Shown in pieces: positions 23,401-37,731 of a stretch of DNA of 64,000 nt. The stretch spans positions 20,473,094 through 20,537,093 of the forward strand of contig NC_092563.1 of the NCBI RefSeq assembly GCF_037975245.1, in the 5' to 3' direction. Below the pieces are notes generated by a model that did no database searches, was not told the origin of the DNA, and saw only the letters and a list, made by a program, of their open reading frames with translations. The translations under genes and the position numbers were made by a program. The number at the start of each line of letters is the position of its first letter. Positions within the stretch are counted from its first letter, which is position 1. This stretch comes from Apostichopus japonicus. Lineage: Eukaryota; Echinodermata; Holothuroidea; Aspidochirotida; Stichopodidae.

Positions 23401-26340
23401 AATAATGATTGGTCTGTTCCCTCAGTATAGTGTCCGGAGGTGAATTTTTTTTATGATGTAATATTTATGTTTGTCGATATATTTGTTTGATTGTTGCTGG
23501 TTTTTTTTTAAATGAAATTATGCTGTTGATTAGTTAAGGTTACTACGAGATCTATCCCCAACCCCCATACAAATAGTATATATTCTGAAATACACGTCCT
23601 ATAAGAATCCCACAAGAATTTAAAGCCCGGTTACACTGCTTTAAAAAGAAACACACTTTTCACTGTATAGTACATCCAGGCACAGACTATAGCAATACAA
23701 GTCTACTCACCCAAATATCCGACTTTCTCTCAGTATTTTAGCAGGCTTGCTTTAGTTTTCAGTTATTATTTGCTAACACAGTTTGTATACAAATAGCATC
23801 GTATATCGACCGCCCACCATTCTCTCCCCATCGGGGGGGGGGGTGAGGGGAAGAGGAAGGGGACGATCTAGGTGAGTGTTGTTCTACAATGACTATTTCG
23901 ATCCATTTTCAAGACTTGTCCAATCCATTTCCATCTTTCTCATGTTATCAGTTTCCTCGGCACTGATTCAGTTGGTTTTGGTCGGACGGTACTTTCCATC
24001 AGGTTAGCAATAGCTTTGAGGCATGACGTATGGAGTCGTATACCGACCACGTTAATTCATATTTAATTCCTGCTTATAGAACAACACTGGACAACAAACA
24101 TTGCGTCATAATGAAGCGTCGACACGTCACGGCATACCCGGTATGTCATCTGTAGATGACAGATTACAAATTACCGGCAAAAAAAGAAACCTTAGGTGCT
24201 CGATTTGTAGCATAATAAGTTTTGTTTCTCTTTAATGTTTGTTTAATTGTTACAATGACTTTGAAGACGTGACTTACACAATTAAAGGAAACACAAATTG
24301 GATTCTAGATTCGGATTTACCTCCGCCCACACCCACCGTCACATATCAATCTTCCGTATTTACTTCGTAGAAAATAAAACAAAGATATTCTCCTGGCACG
24401 AGAGATGCAGTAATGGAAGGACATTCTTCTCTCTAACTTTCATAAGTACAAACTCCCACCCCAACCAACCCACTCAACCAACTTGAATGATCGTGGGAAA
24501 GTAGGCTTAAGGATTAACAATTGAGAAAGGGATATTATTTCTTGTATTTCATATTAAGTAAAACCACTAATTAATCCTTTATTAGTATGGCTCATAATAA
24601 CAGACATTGAAAGTGTTAACAAAACACTTAGTACCTCCTACATATTGAGGAAAGCAAATATTTAACTATGTTGGACTTAAGACTTATTTTTGTTTTTATT
24701 TGCAAATGAAATCTGCAGCGGTATTACCCCCTCCTCCATGCACAGCCTTCTTTTCCTTATTGAAGGAGAAATCTATATTGAGGTCATCATTGGTCAAACT
24801 ATATAATATATTGTCCGTTCTCAATATATCTGGAAATCATATCGACTGTTGAAAGTATCGTGTAGGGTTCGGACACTAAATATTTTGGAAATTTTGTTAA
24901 TGTTCTGGTAAATTTTAAGCGAACCGCCTACCGATAACTGACAAAACTAAGAATGATTGAATATACATATAGGCTTAATATGCTTGTTCTTGTATAGGAG
25001 ATACCGTGAGTTTTCAGGATGCTGGTAATAAGATGATGCTAAAATTAACCAAAACTGTTAACCATGTTAACAACGGGGCGTACTCGTCTGGACTCGGCTC
25101 CGAGTTCCAGTCCGGCTAACTGCCGAGACCACCGAGCCAGGAGTCCGAGTCCAGAATCGAGTCCTCCAGCCCTGCTACAACATTGCAGTTGATGAAATCA
25201 AATCACCCTCCCAAGTGAACCTGTTTGAGCGGGCGATGATTCTAATTTCATCTTCCAGACACTTATTCATAATAGTATCAAGCATAGAGTGCAGTTTTGT
25301 TTTGTTTACAAGTCTCTTATTGTGGTTGTCTATTACTGCCATCGATGTCGGATAAGGTAAGTTTGTAAACTGCAAAGTTTTCACCATCTTTAATCCTTCT
25401 TTGTATCAAAAATCACTCACCCCCACTTTCCTTCCCCACCCCTTCCCCGTCTCTTTCCCCGTCTCCCATCATTTCAATTCCACGCCCCTCCCCACCCCTC
25501 GTTCCGGCATTCCCTCCCTTCCCCTGTCGTATCTTACTTCAAACCGAATCTTCAATCATATGCAATTTCCTAATTACTTATTTTCACTATTTGTTCCCCA
25601 TGATATTGTAGATATTTTAACCTGTTTATCGTCGAGTCTGCCATCCACACACTGAGTGCACTTTATAATACATACTAGTCTTTGTGTTGCGGTATTGGAC
25701 TACGTGCTCACAATCGTAGCTACGTTGTTTTTTCAACCCATTCAGTGTCGTGTTCTATCATCGTCAGATACACTAATGTTATCTTCGACTTATCTCTAGT
25801 AATATATATATCGTCTTTAGATTCTCGATCCGCTTCTTAGATCTCTTAACGATCTGTAACACATAGGTATATCATAGACTCTTTATTTGATGCTACGCCA
25901 TCGACTCTAACGGGCAAACTTCTCATTATTAAAACAGAGAAATTAGATGAAACAAAAAGAACCTCCCTCCCCCCCCCCCCCCCCCAGAAAAAAAAATAGT
26001 ACATTATGATTTGTCAGTTAGCTTAGAAGTCACGAACTCCTCGTAAACTTTTATTGCAATGAAAACGGCATACAAATCGTGTTCCCTCCTCGACCCCTTC
26101 ATCTCTGACCTTTGACCTATCGCTATTAACCTAACCATGTGCAGGAAATGGCATCCCAAGCTTATCTTTAACGCGTCATCTATCTTCGCAGGGCTTTTTC
26201 CCCCTGTTTTTTTTTATATTATTATTATTATTATTCGACAATAGCATAGCATGTAGAAAAGATATTAAAATGAGAAACATCTTATGATACGATAGTTCCT
26301 CTTTTGTCTTTGCTTCAGCTTACTCGTATACGATCGAGGC
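20466..26340. other. Gene-free stretch
   Basis: No exon is supported on either strand. A cluster of gactcg/gagtcc repeats at about 25085-25175, ending ccagccctg, may be the end of an old DNA transposon. Long T, C and G homopolymers occur (for example a G run near 23831 and a C run near 25972). Confidence 0.55.
26106..26118 (-). promoter_or_regulatory. Perfect nuclear-receptor DR1 motif
   Basis: The plus strand reads tgacctttgacct, so the minus strand is AGGTCAAAGGTCA: two consensus half-sites with one-base spacing, the classical DR1 bound by HNF4 and RXR-containing dimers. It lies 8.4 kb upstream of FoxF with no nearer gene recognised. Function is inference. Confidence 0.3.
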
Positions 26341-26343
26341 TAT

Positions 26344-27125
26344 GATATTTGTACTCGTACACGACGTACTCAAGGCAAAGAGAGAAGTGTAGAAGTCAGA
26401 TCAATCAATATTCAACGTGTGAAACGATCAACCTATACTGCAAGGCTGTGGCACGACTACATCCCCAGGCATGGATTTAAGGGCCTGGGTCGATGGCGAA
26501 GCCCTGCAGGGTAGAGGTCCAGGGTATATGAAGTTCATGGAAGGTCCTGAAATTTACAACTTTGTGAAAAATTACCCTTTAAACATTCCCCCTCCCCCAG
26601 CTCCCGGACCTAAATAATTATATTGGAAATCTAACATAGATACTACAGTGCAATATTATGTATACTATCGCTTTGTACTCGTACGCGTCCTCACACCAAT
26701 GAGAGTACCAATTGTACTAGCATTCGTACTGTTGTACTCGTGTACTGTGGTGATGCCCTTGATACCCATGATGCCCATGATGCTCTGAGAATTCGATACT
26801 AATGTAACTTTTCGTTGACATGCTCAGGATCACCAACACTGGTTTGAGTTTCGGGCTGGTGTAGGTGGGTGGGGGGGGGGTGTCTGGGGGCAGACATCAA
26901 ACTAACGTTCAACGGTGCTAACGATCAAACTATTGCATAGCTGCGCCACGTCTACGTCCATGAGGCATATATTTAATAGGCCTGCTTAAGGGCACCTGAT
27001 GGGCCGAGGACGAACCCCGGTAGAGGTCCAGAGAATGAAGTTCATGGAAGTCCTGAAATTTAGAAACTTTGTGTAGCATTTTCTCCGCCCCCTTCTCCCT
27101 TCCCCACCTTCCTCCAAATTACTTG
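26344..27125. repeat. Pair of diverged direct repeats (about 26344-26620 and 26671-27125)
   Basis: Both copies run in the same order: tttgtactcgtac, then acgatcaa...ctat, then gtggcacgactac or its relative gcgccacgtctac, then gtagaggtccag, atgaagttcatggaag and tcctgaaattta. A C-rich stretch follows each. Insertions and substitutions separate the copies, so this is an old local duplication or two insertions of one repeat family. Confidence 0.75.
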
Positions 27126-30100
27126 GATCTCAAATCGTTAATTTATGAGTCCTATTTGCATATTATTCCTTTAAAAATTATCAGGGTCCTTGACGCCGGT
27201 CCCATTCACATTGTAGGTTATTAGCAAGACTGAAGTCAAGTTTCATTTAAAATAGTGAAGATTACTTCTTTTTTACCGGGGGGGGGGGGTCAAATGTTTA
27301 ATACTCCTATTAAACAAAGAGTTTCTGGCGACAACATGTAGGGAGTCGCATGCATTAAATTCAGTTACAACTCACACACCTTCGTTTGATATTCTAAGGA
27401 TTAGTAGATCAATGATTAGTAGATCAATCAGGCCCATTGACACCGGTAGGTCACTTGTGGGCGAAGGAACTCTCCTCCTCCCCCTACCCCCTCAATAATT
27501 TGAGCTTTGACCGTTACCGTGGCCAGGACGCTTTCAAGCTTCAACTTTACTAACCATTTGTATTTATCTGCACCCAATGTCGCAGGACCTATGTCGCAGG
27601 TCATGTTAGGTTAAAAGAATAAATGCTGGCAAGCATCAAAGAGATGCTCTATGCTCTCATTGTCCGGGATATCCTGATTCAAAGGTTTAACCTGGACTTG
27701 ACCCTCTTACCGAGTTCAAGAAAACATTTGGAGTTTGTGTTGTCATTTACATGTCAATAAAAATGTACAATAGTATATACATTCCCTACCGCAGATAGAG
27801 ATCCTATGATATAAGTATACGACCTACACCCGTGTATATAGCCTATACATTTCGCATATATATAGTGTGGCATGTATATATATATATATATATAATCTAT
27901 ACACAAAGTACGATAGACCTTGTCTACCGAGTTATTTATGTTATTCTCAGATTAAGAACAAACAAAATAGACTTTATTATTAATAATAATCAACTGATTT
28001 ACTGCGTATTGAGCAGGTAGAACCAGTAACGTTCCCGAAACTGAGATTGGGCTGACCTGTTCTAGATATTTCGGAAACTGTGTTGGGGAGGAGGAGATAT
28101 AGAACAAGCCGCCGTATTTGTGTCTCTCTTCTGATCAGAGGAGAGGAAAGATAAGGAGCGTGATTCGAAAGAGATGGTATTTCTTATCTCCAAAGTTACA
28201 TGCATCTGACAGCGTGGCGCTAGTAACGCCTCGGGGAATCTTCTGGCCGATTTGTCAAGGAAAGCTACCTTGAGGTGTTATCAGTCTACAAACTACACGG
28301 TTTAATGTAAGACCCGATTACGTTAACTTTTGTCATCCGCGTATAGAGGCTACAAACGTTCAATGGCAAATTGTTAAACGGTTTATCTATTGTATGTATG
28401 TATGTATGTATGTATTTTAGATCCTCCTACAAGCAGGAACTCGCGAAGAAGCCTCATTGGCTTATCAAAGCCGCAAGCTGACCGAAGTCAGTCTCTTACA
28501 TTCATATTTAACGTCCATGATTATGAATTGTTACTTGTCAACAACTCTGTAACTCTGTAACAACTCTGTATTGTCCTGTAGGCACGTCACATATGCTGTT
28601 TAACTATAAATTGTTCTGTCAGTTTGCCAATACAGAGAATGGCAAACGAAGAAGCGTATACCTGTGTTCCTCTATGTCGATTTACTTGACTGTATATTGG
28701 CATATATAGTTGTACAGTATACTCCGGTAATGATAATAATCCGTATGAGATTATATAGGCAATAATTTAGTATTGGAATATGCATATATTAATGTTAACG
28801 TTATGGTACAAGTACAACCATGCATTTTAGTAATACGGTTCAGTGTACAGAGTCATTAATTTCAATATGAAGTTTTTCTCTATAGCAACCACGGATCTGT
28901 ATCCTACATATCTTTTCGATATTGTTGCTTATAGTTCTTACAGTTCTTATAACCAAAACACTCCCTAGATATGTGTAACCACAGTGGAAATAAGAGTGTT
29001 CCTCCTCCCACCCCCCCACCCCCCGCCCCCTTCTCCCTCAGTCACGCCCCTCTAACTGACACCCCTCACATATCCAACCCCTCTGCATCAAAGGTGGTAC
29101 GTGGAATCAAATTCAGAAAACCGTGCATTGAAAGAATTCCAAAACTTAACCATTAATTACATGTAATTTAGGTCGGTAGCTGTATATCGGTTCGTTGAGA
29201 CTTGGCAATTGAAGTGAAACTGTAAACTTCTCCTACGACATGCTTCGCACACTTTCCAGTGACAAAGATTACATTTTGGTTCCTCATTTCATATATATTT
29301 GTAAAGAGTGTCCTCAACAGCGAAACCGAAGCAGACATCCCGAATATTTCAGCTTCTGTTGTAACCTTGTGTGTGTGTGGGGGGGGGGGGGCGGTAAATT
29401 GGACCTTATGTCCTTGTCAAAAACACTTTTTTTGGAACCGTCACATTATGCCCTGCCCTTTACGAATAAGATTATAGTTCTCGCGGTCGCTACACTATAT
29501 AAAGTAGCGTAGCCTATATAGCTTCATCTTATTGTTTTAATAGCCTTTGAGCTACAACCAGTATCACAATGAACTGCATATTCTCATGATTTGTGTCAAT
29601 TTTTACCCATATATTTTAATTTTATCACTGAGTCATTTCACAGTTATACCCTACCAGATATTTCATATTGTCAACTGTATGCATACTCCTCGTAAAAAGA
29701 AAATATAGCCTGTTCATCCATATACGAGTTGATATTTCTCAGCCAAAACCTACCAGTATAAGTCTATAGCTTGAGAACTTGCACGGTACGCGGCGGAACC
29801 TATTGCAGGTGTTATAATTACCGTCCCATTGCCACATGAACCGATACTCATAGTAAAAAAAATAATAAAAATGATATTGGAAACCACATCGACCGTTACC
29901 AACTGGGTACATTCATGTGGATATATATCATTTGACCTTGTGTCTAAACGATGTTTTTTCGACTATGCGTTCTTGCAATTTAGCAGATGTTTTGCTACAT
30001 TTACTTCATGTAGGAAAGATTTAGAGGGTAGACGAACTAACCGTACCCTAACCCTTCCACGTCTCTGTCCCCCCCCCCCCCACCCCAACTCCATTCGTCA

Positions 30101-30622
30101 TTCCGAACTTGATTTTTTTATTTTAACTTATTCATTTTTGTTGCGATGTATAAATGTATGGGATTTAACTTCGTAGGCTAATACCGTGACTTATGTTTTG
30201 TGTGGTGTCCTGGTATATCGTTACCCTGACCAATAAAGCTATGTAATATCCACATGTAATATCCACACATAATTGGATACACCTAAATCTAATCCCTCCC
30301 CCTCCCCCTCCCCAACCGTCGATAAAAATTTCGCCGGGATTATACCGTACAGAATGTAGGTGTTCAGTGCACTCGAATCCTTTTCATTTAATTCTGATCT
30401 TTCTTGCATATTAGCCTCTGTTAGAACAAGTCAACTAAAACTAACTTTGCATTAAGTAAAACAACACGAAATATTCCAGTCATGTGATTCTTTCAGATAA
30501 AATATAATATTTCTCGGTTATTTTATTTTTTATTCTCTCACACATTTTGTCATACATTGATCTTTTTGTATGACTATTCTCCGTGTATATCGTTAATAAG
30601 TGTATGCCTAAATGTATATTTC

Positions 30623-30659
<37 letters not shown>

Positions 30660-31140
30660 GTATATAGTATATAAATGTATTTATATATAATTAAACCAAC
30701 AATATGAAATTTAAAAATATAATTCAAAATTGGGGGGGGGGAACAGAGAAAGCAAGAGAATTGAAGTAAAACGTATACATGGAAATAATTAAATTGTTTG
30801 TTTTTTTTCAACATATATCTATTCTGGTCATCACCCAGAATAGTCGGCGCAAAATATTATTTGCGGTCAGGACACGTAATGTTTACCTGGCCAGGCCTTG
30901 TGAAAATAGCACCCAAAATGACGCTTGCATTTATTTTGTACCAATATGTTAAGTATCGTAAACTTGTCAACATGTTGTGCTACAGAAAGTGTAACTTATG
31001 TACTTAAAACAATGATTTATGGAATTTCTTATACCCTTTCAGATTTTCATCAACATATTATTCATCACGGGTGTAATGTTTTTTAACTATCTTTCTTTCT
31101 TTTTCTCGCGCCTTTCATTTCTCGTCCTTGGGTGATATAA
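27126..31140. other. Gene-free stretch with simple repeats
   Basis: No recognisable gene. It includes a (tgta)n run at about 28391-28414, (ta)n at about 27867-27892 and 30627-30656, and G or C homopolymers near 27280, 29380, 30070 and 30733. Confidence 0.55.
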
Positions 31141-31150
31141 AGTAAAGGAG

Positions 31151-31236
31151 TATAAAATGCACGAGGAGGATACCGGGTCTCCGCCGCAGCGGTCAATTTT
31201 GCGGTGATAGAGTAAACACGGGTCGCTTCCACCATG
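31151..31236 (+). promoter_or_regulatory. Possible core promoter: TATA box followed by a Kozak ATG
   Basis: TATAAAA at 31151-31157 is followed 77 bases later by ccaccATGG (ATG at 31234), a full Kozak context. The reading frame closes after 19 codons (METVTGAFYLVILARFCCR), which looks like a short hydrophobic leader. A possible splice donor lies near 31316 (ttcg|gtaatt). The local base composition is richer in G+C than its surroundings. It could be the first exon of an unrecognised plus-strand gene or a chance arrangement. Confidence 0.2.
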
Positions 31237-31319
31237 GAAACTGTCACAGGAGCTTTTTATCTTGTAATTCTCGCTCGATTCTGCTGTCGTTGATCACTGG
31301 AAGAGCGTTGTTTTCGGTA

Positions 31320-33229
31320 ATTTGAACTGACGTTAATGCCACCCTAGACGATCCAGTTAGGCTGTTCTACCACCCACCATATCGACTAAAATTACCCTCA
31401 ACCTTGTAACAGTTGAACTCCTCCTCCTCCTCGCCAAATAACAGAGACCATCAACGAAAACTTGTAAGAGGTGGAGAGAGAGAGGAGAGGAGAGGCGGAG
31501 AAAGAAAATTAGTGGTGGTGATCTCACCTCTCAATAAGAAATGGAGGCGATTGAAATAGATCTAGGCAATTTTAAATGAGAATAAAAAGGGATGAAATTG
31601 ATGGAAAGAAAGGCTGAAGTCACGGTACATCGATAAAGTCAAAGGTGATCAGTATACTGGCCCCAAATTTTAGCTTGCTTAAAAATTGTTGAAATTGTGT
31701 TTCTTTCTGGTAGGTTCTGACATTCCAATTAGTTATATTCCGATGCAGAAAACAAGGAGTGACCATATGTTAGACAATTACATTTTTGTATCAGCGTGGG
31801 AAGAAGACTCAATAGGCACTATATTAAACTAAGCATTGGATTTTCTAGCTTATGTGGTGACCATTATTTTAATGTTTAACATGTTTGGAGCAAGGACCCG
31901 TTAACCTTTACTTAATCTAGCAAAATGTTCTTGGGGGTGGGTGGGGGGGGGGGTAAGAAGGAATGAACATTCGTGTGGAGATTAAAAATTAAAGTTAATA
32001 ATCTCCTTACGCTAAAAAAAAATCCAAATATTTCATAAAAAAAAGAAGAAGTAATAACAAGATTATATATTTCAGTAATATCAGATGTAAAATATGAAAT
32101 AAATATATGAAATGACATAAACAAATATATAAATAGGTACCTAAGAATATAACCTGAGATATGTTTACGATAGTAGAATGTAATAACTTGCAAGATCCCA
32201 ACGGACTGATTAAACTACAACAAGTAAATATATTGATTACTTCAAGCTAATGTTGAATAATTAAGCTAAGTGTATAACACAACGGACGAATAGCTTCATA
32301 CGTCAAAGCAAGAAGCTACAAATTAGCTTATGAATGGTAGCTGTCGTTTCCAGCACAATGGCAGCTGCCATTTCAGCATTATGGCAGTTGCCTCCTTCAA
32401 TTAAGGCAGGCATGTTAATAGAATAGACATGTAACAGGCTGAAACTGAGGAGGATGAAGTTTAATTCGTAAATATTTTTAAGTTTAAAGTTTTCATTTAT
32501 CATCATCATTTTTTGTTGTTATTATTAATTTTGGTTGTTTTGTCTGATAATGCTAATAATGTACTTCGCGGAAATACGGGATCTAAAACTGAACTTGTTA
32601 ACAGTTTAATTTTAGCCTGCGAAGACCAAATTTTTTTTTTCATATGTTTATTGGGAATCGAAAAATTCTAGGCACAATTTGGACATGAAAACATTGAAAA
32701 ACACAAAATAACACACTTTATCCTGCCATTGCTTGGCGAGTTCATGTTTCTACATACGAGGGAAGCAAGACAGCGAGAAAAAAAAGAAGAAAACCCTGGA
32801 ATGTTTGGCCGAGGTCAAAGTTCGAGTAAGTCTGTGACCTCAGTATTATGACGTTTTTGATTGTCTCTCGGGTACCATTGGAGTCTTTAGCACGTTGTCA
32901 AGTCTCGTCTCACGGGAGCACTAATGTTAGATTAACACCTACAATTCCACGTAGCTATATTTCCAGATGCGCCCTATTGCACCTAAAAGGATCACGGTGG
33001 AAATATTTTAACACCCTTAAGAAAACACCAATTTCGTCCCCGTTGTTGTCGGGAGGGTTAAATTCGTCCAGTGTGTTCCGTCAGCGTTATGTTATATTGG
33101 TTCATCAATAACGAACGTTACCGTTTTGATTGTCGTTGGATGGCTTCTACATTAGTCTTTGCCAAGGTATTCCTTATACATACATACAGACATACATACA
33201 CGCATACATACAGACATACATACATATAT

Positions 33230-33264
<35 letters not shown>

Positions 33265-34216
33265 TTTGACAAAAGGTACGGTTAAATATGATACAGAAGA
33301 AAGATTGGTCGAAAACAAGCTATTTTGTGATATGCAAATGAAGTCGACAGACAATAATGGATATTGAAATAAAATTGCAGTCCGTACCTAACAAACATTT
33401 GTTAAAGTTAATATTAAAGTTAATATTGGAACTGGGATTCCCACCGGATTTCGATGACGTAATACCCCACCCACAGTAAAAAAAAACCCAACAACAACAG
33501 GACATTGAAAAGCTATATGTGGATATGTTTATAGTACGAAATTGTGTGTTGCTGTACTCAGTACGCAAATGTGCTTAACCACAACAGAAAGCACTCCGTC
33601 AGCAATGTACATTTATTCTTCAACTTCCTCAAACCTAATAACGATAAAAAAAAAATACCGAGTATTAGACCTACTTCAAATGAGATAGCCGTTGATCAAC
33701 ATTTAGGAACCCTTGTAAATATTTATCATCTGAATAAACATGAGTTACTGAGAAATTAATGTGTCTGCTCAATGCTTATCTTGAGTTCGTCGGCCGGACA
33801 CTTTTCACATTAATACTGAACACATGTAAAATTGTAACATACACATTACACGTTCCAACATTGCACGACCCCCCCCCCCCCCTTTTAAAAAAAAAATAAT
33901 TATAAGCATCCCTTAATATATCATCTGATAAAAGTCAGCTCAAATGCTGCTGCAAACCCGGATCAGATGTTTGTTAAACTTGATCAGTATGTTAGATTAC
34001 ACAACGTTATCTCTGAGCCTACTTTATATGATCCTCACTATGGAAAGCCGTGTGTGTTTCTCCACGGACATTCTGCCAATGTAAAGTATAACTATAGTTC
34101 CCTGACGATAGCTTTCAAAATTCACTGTTCAAGTTGACAAATCATGATAACAATTGTACGTGTTTTGAGATAAGCAGAGACTCGAGCTTCTAGTAGCATA
34201 AGAGCCTTTCTTAACA
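31320..34216. other. Gene-free stretch with tetranucleotide repeats
   Basis: No supported exon. A (cata)n tract followed by (caga)n occupies about 33177-33264. A G-rich run lies near 31936-31952 and a C run near 33868. Confidence 0.55.
33177..33264. repeat. Compound (CATA)n / (CAGA)n microsatellite
   Basis: Tetranucleotide units cata and caga alternate and then settle into a clean caga array of about nine units ending near 33264. Confidence 0.95.
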
Positions 34217-34567
34217 GTGCGCGCATTAGCATGTCTTGACACTGAAAAGTGGTGAGCGCATTAGCATGATGTGGCACTGAAAATTGTTGCGCGCATTAGC
34301 AAGATTTGGCACTGAAAAGTTGTGCGCGCATTAGCAAGATTTGGCACTGAAAAGTGGTGCGCGCATTAGCATGATTTGGCACTGAAAAGTGGTGCGCGCA
34401 TTAGCATGATTTGGGACTGAAAAGTGATGCGCGCATAAGCATGATTTGGCACTGAAAAGTGGTGTGCGCATAAGCATGATTTGGCACTGAAAAGAGGTGC
34501 GCGCATTAACATGATTTGGCACTGAAAAGTGGTGCGCGCATTAGCATGATTTAGCAATGAAAAGTGG
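34217..34567. repeat. 35-bp minisatellite, ten copies
   Basis: The unit is gtgcgcgcattagcatgatt followed by tggcactgaaaagtg. Ten head-to-tail copies differ at one to a few positions each. GCGCGC is retained in eight of them. Since 35 is not a multiple of three, open frames through the array are accidental. No gene flanks it. Confidence 0.95.
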
Positions 34568-35259
34568 TGGCGGTGGGAGGAAGAGAACTGAGGAGATGGA
34601 TGTCAGTTATTTTCCAAAATTTTATCAAAACTACAATTTGTTTTCTCAAACCAGAATTGAAATTGACCAAGCTTAGACAATGTGCTTGATACATTTACCA
34701 AATCAACATTTGTTCGCTATTGTTAAATGATTCATGCCATGTTGGAAATTTCATCATTAAAACCCTTTTCATATCAGTTTTGAACCACATACAAGTAAAA
34801 AAAAATGAGGAAAATCTTTAAACGGTTCGTCTGATACATTATTTTTTGAAAAACAAATTTGGCATCTTGACGAATTAATGAGTAACATTATAAGGCCTAT
34901 ATGAATTTGTATTGAATATTCTATTGAAAAAAAATTACCAAAATTAAATGAACCAACCATACTGCACCTGAAAACTATCATTCGCCCCGTGTGTGTTATT
35001 TGTTTTCTCCCGTAGAAGGAAAACCTTAATCCCCAGACATTGTAAAGATAGTTTGAGAAAAAGTACCCATGCTGTTACATAAAACTAAAATATTCTTGTA
35101 TGTCGAAATTACTAGAAGACCCCTTAAAGATGGCGAAACTTTGAAATTAGAGGGCGCTCGTTTAGAAATATATGTAACTGTTTGTTGCCATTGGTTGCTG
35201 TCACAAATAAAGGAACAAATTATTCGTTTGTGGCATATACATACACACACACATATATA

Positions 35260-35299
<40 letters not shown>

Positions 35300-35570
35300 A
35301 AAGGGGTAAATTGAAGCCAATGGAAAGACAAATGAAATATAATTGAAAAACAAAGAGGCAAGTTGCTGTAATTCAGGACAACTGATTGATCATCAAAATG
35401 TAATAATAAACAAAATAACTTCAATATGACAAAACAACACTCCCCCCCCTTACCCTCGGGCAAACTCATCAGCATCTATTGTAAAAAGGAAAGAAGATAA
35501 TTTAGAGGAAAACTTTGCAAGAAATCATTCACATCTTTACGATGGTTATATGATATATGTTATACGATGG

Positions 35571-35641
<71 letters not shown>
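35571..35641. repeat. (TA)n microsatellite
   Basis: Uninterrupted TA dinucleotides over about 70 bases. Confidence 0.95.
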
Positions 35642-35646
<5 letters not shown>

Positions 35647-37731
35647 TGTTGTTTCCTTCACATTTATTGCGCTTGATGCATTCAGCAAAACGGCATTTTC
35701 GATAATTTTTGCCCCTACTTTTTATTTGTCAACAACAATAAAAGGGTACTTTCTAATTACAGCCTTCTTAATCAACATAAGTCATGTTTCAAATGACGAA
35801 AGGGCACCTTTTCTTCACAACAAAGAAGAACTCTAGAACACTCTAGAACACACATATTACATTGATGTTGAAGATGTTATATCAGATATCCACCCACTAT
35901 GATTGCCTATTAATGCTAGGATTATGAATTATTCAGATTAGCCTTGTTAACTTTCCTTTATCGGTTTATTAGAAGAGTAATGATGTTGCAAACTGATTGG
36001 TCCGTGTTATTTTGTGACCAAAACTAGTATTGTGATTGGTCATCTTCAACGCCTTATCTAATGTTCCCCCCCCCCCCCCAACCATCCTTTCTTATCGCTA
36101 TCTTAGTTATATTTCCCTTCTACTCCTTATCTGTCCTCATCGTGTTATTCTTATCTTCCTTTTCCCCCTTCTTTCTCTCGTTCTATTCCCAGCTGTTCTC
36201 CTCCTATCTCTAACGTCTCTTCTTATACTATTGCCCCCCCTTCCCCCATCACCCTCCTCTTCTGTCTATGTTACCGCTCTCTAACACCAGTGGGACTTTA
36301 CAATTGCTTCCATGGATAATTCCCAATCTAGGCAATAGTACATTCAATGATTACAGCAGGCATGTTCGTATATAGTATAGTATATTCATTGTGTATACCA
36401 TATAACGTTGTAACCAATTTGTATCGCAATCGAATCAGAGTATGGGGCCTCTATTTCTTTTGACGCTATTTTTCTTACATCTATTTTTTCCCCTGTTTTT
36501 TCTTCTTTCTTTTTTTTTATCTCAGCTGTATATCTTTATTCGAATATAATTTGCTGACTCTGTGTTAAAGTTGAAATGATTGTTCCCGGCCCAACCAGGG
36601 ATGGGAAGCCATATTTTAGTTTGCTAACCAGTCGTGACTGACGATCACACTTAGTGCCTGTGAGCTTATCACGCGAAAATGTCACAACGCGAGAGAATTA
36701 TGAAGGCGGCCTTTTGATTTATAACCGGGTTTTTGCTGATGTTTAATGCAGGCATTTGAACATTGAGGACATTGAAGTTTACCTTCAGTAGGCTTCAAAG
36801 TTAACGAGAAGCCTCCGCAGAGGGACGCAGTAAGGTGAAACAGCATAATTACAACACGTGGCTACACATCACTGCTAACTATACATTTTAATGAAGATTT
36901 CCGTGAATTTGTATTCAGTCAGAATATTACTCTTGTTTTTTCTCTCCCCTCTCATGTTTTTGTCGCTCTGCTTTGCCATATAGATATATATTTTTTTCTC
37001 ACCCACTCCATATCTTTTTTCATATTATGCGAGAACTGAGTTTTATTACTGCGGCAGATTTTCCCTAGTTTTTCATCCCCACGAGGATAATTTTACTTTA
37101 AACAAAAACGGCTAAATTCCAAGGTTAATATCAACCAAATCGATTACCATCATTTCTAAACATATTTAAATATTTAGTCCCATGTTGGTCACAATGTGAA
37201 ATAATTTACGCATTTGTTTCTACCTAAAGACGTATTAACTTCCTATCTTTTCTATGAAAGAGAGTGACGTTGATGATTTGGGGGGTGGGGGGTCCGATTG
37301 TAAATTTAAGTGCGAAAATTTGTTAAAAGTTAGTATTTTTCGTGAAATAATACACTATGGTACCATCAAACAGTGAAGATACACATAACAAAGCAAATCC
37401 ATGGAAAGTCATGGAAATAATGCGGAATACGAGTTAAAAGCTTCTGTCCCATCATGCATTTCGCGAGGATTGAATGAAAAAAAAATGTCTCCTCGAAAGA
37501 CAACGGTGACGTGCACCAGGATTTTAAATGAGGGTGGGGAAAGGGGGAGGGGTGGGTGTGGGAAAGGCAGTTCTAAATTTCACCCAACTGATTTAGGTAG
37601 GATCAAGAACGTGTATGCATGGAAAAGCGTCCTGCATGGGCCCGTAGGATTTGTCTAATTCTCCAGTGACTGAATTTAAAAAATGCCCCGACCGAATGTT
37701 TTTCTTTAATCGACGATGAAGGTACCTCCAC

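Noticed and set aside
34331-34557. Repeat peptides read through the 35-bp array
   Set aside because: The array is non-coding DNA repeated out of frame; the same peptide appears in shifted frames.
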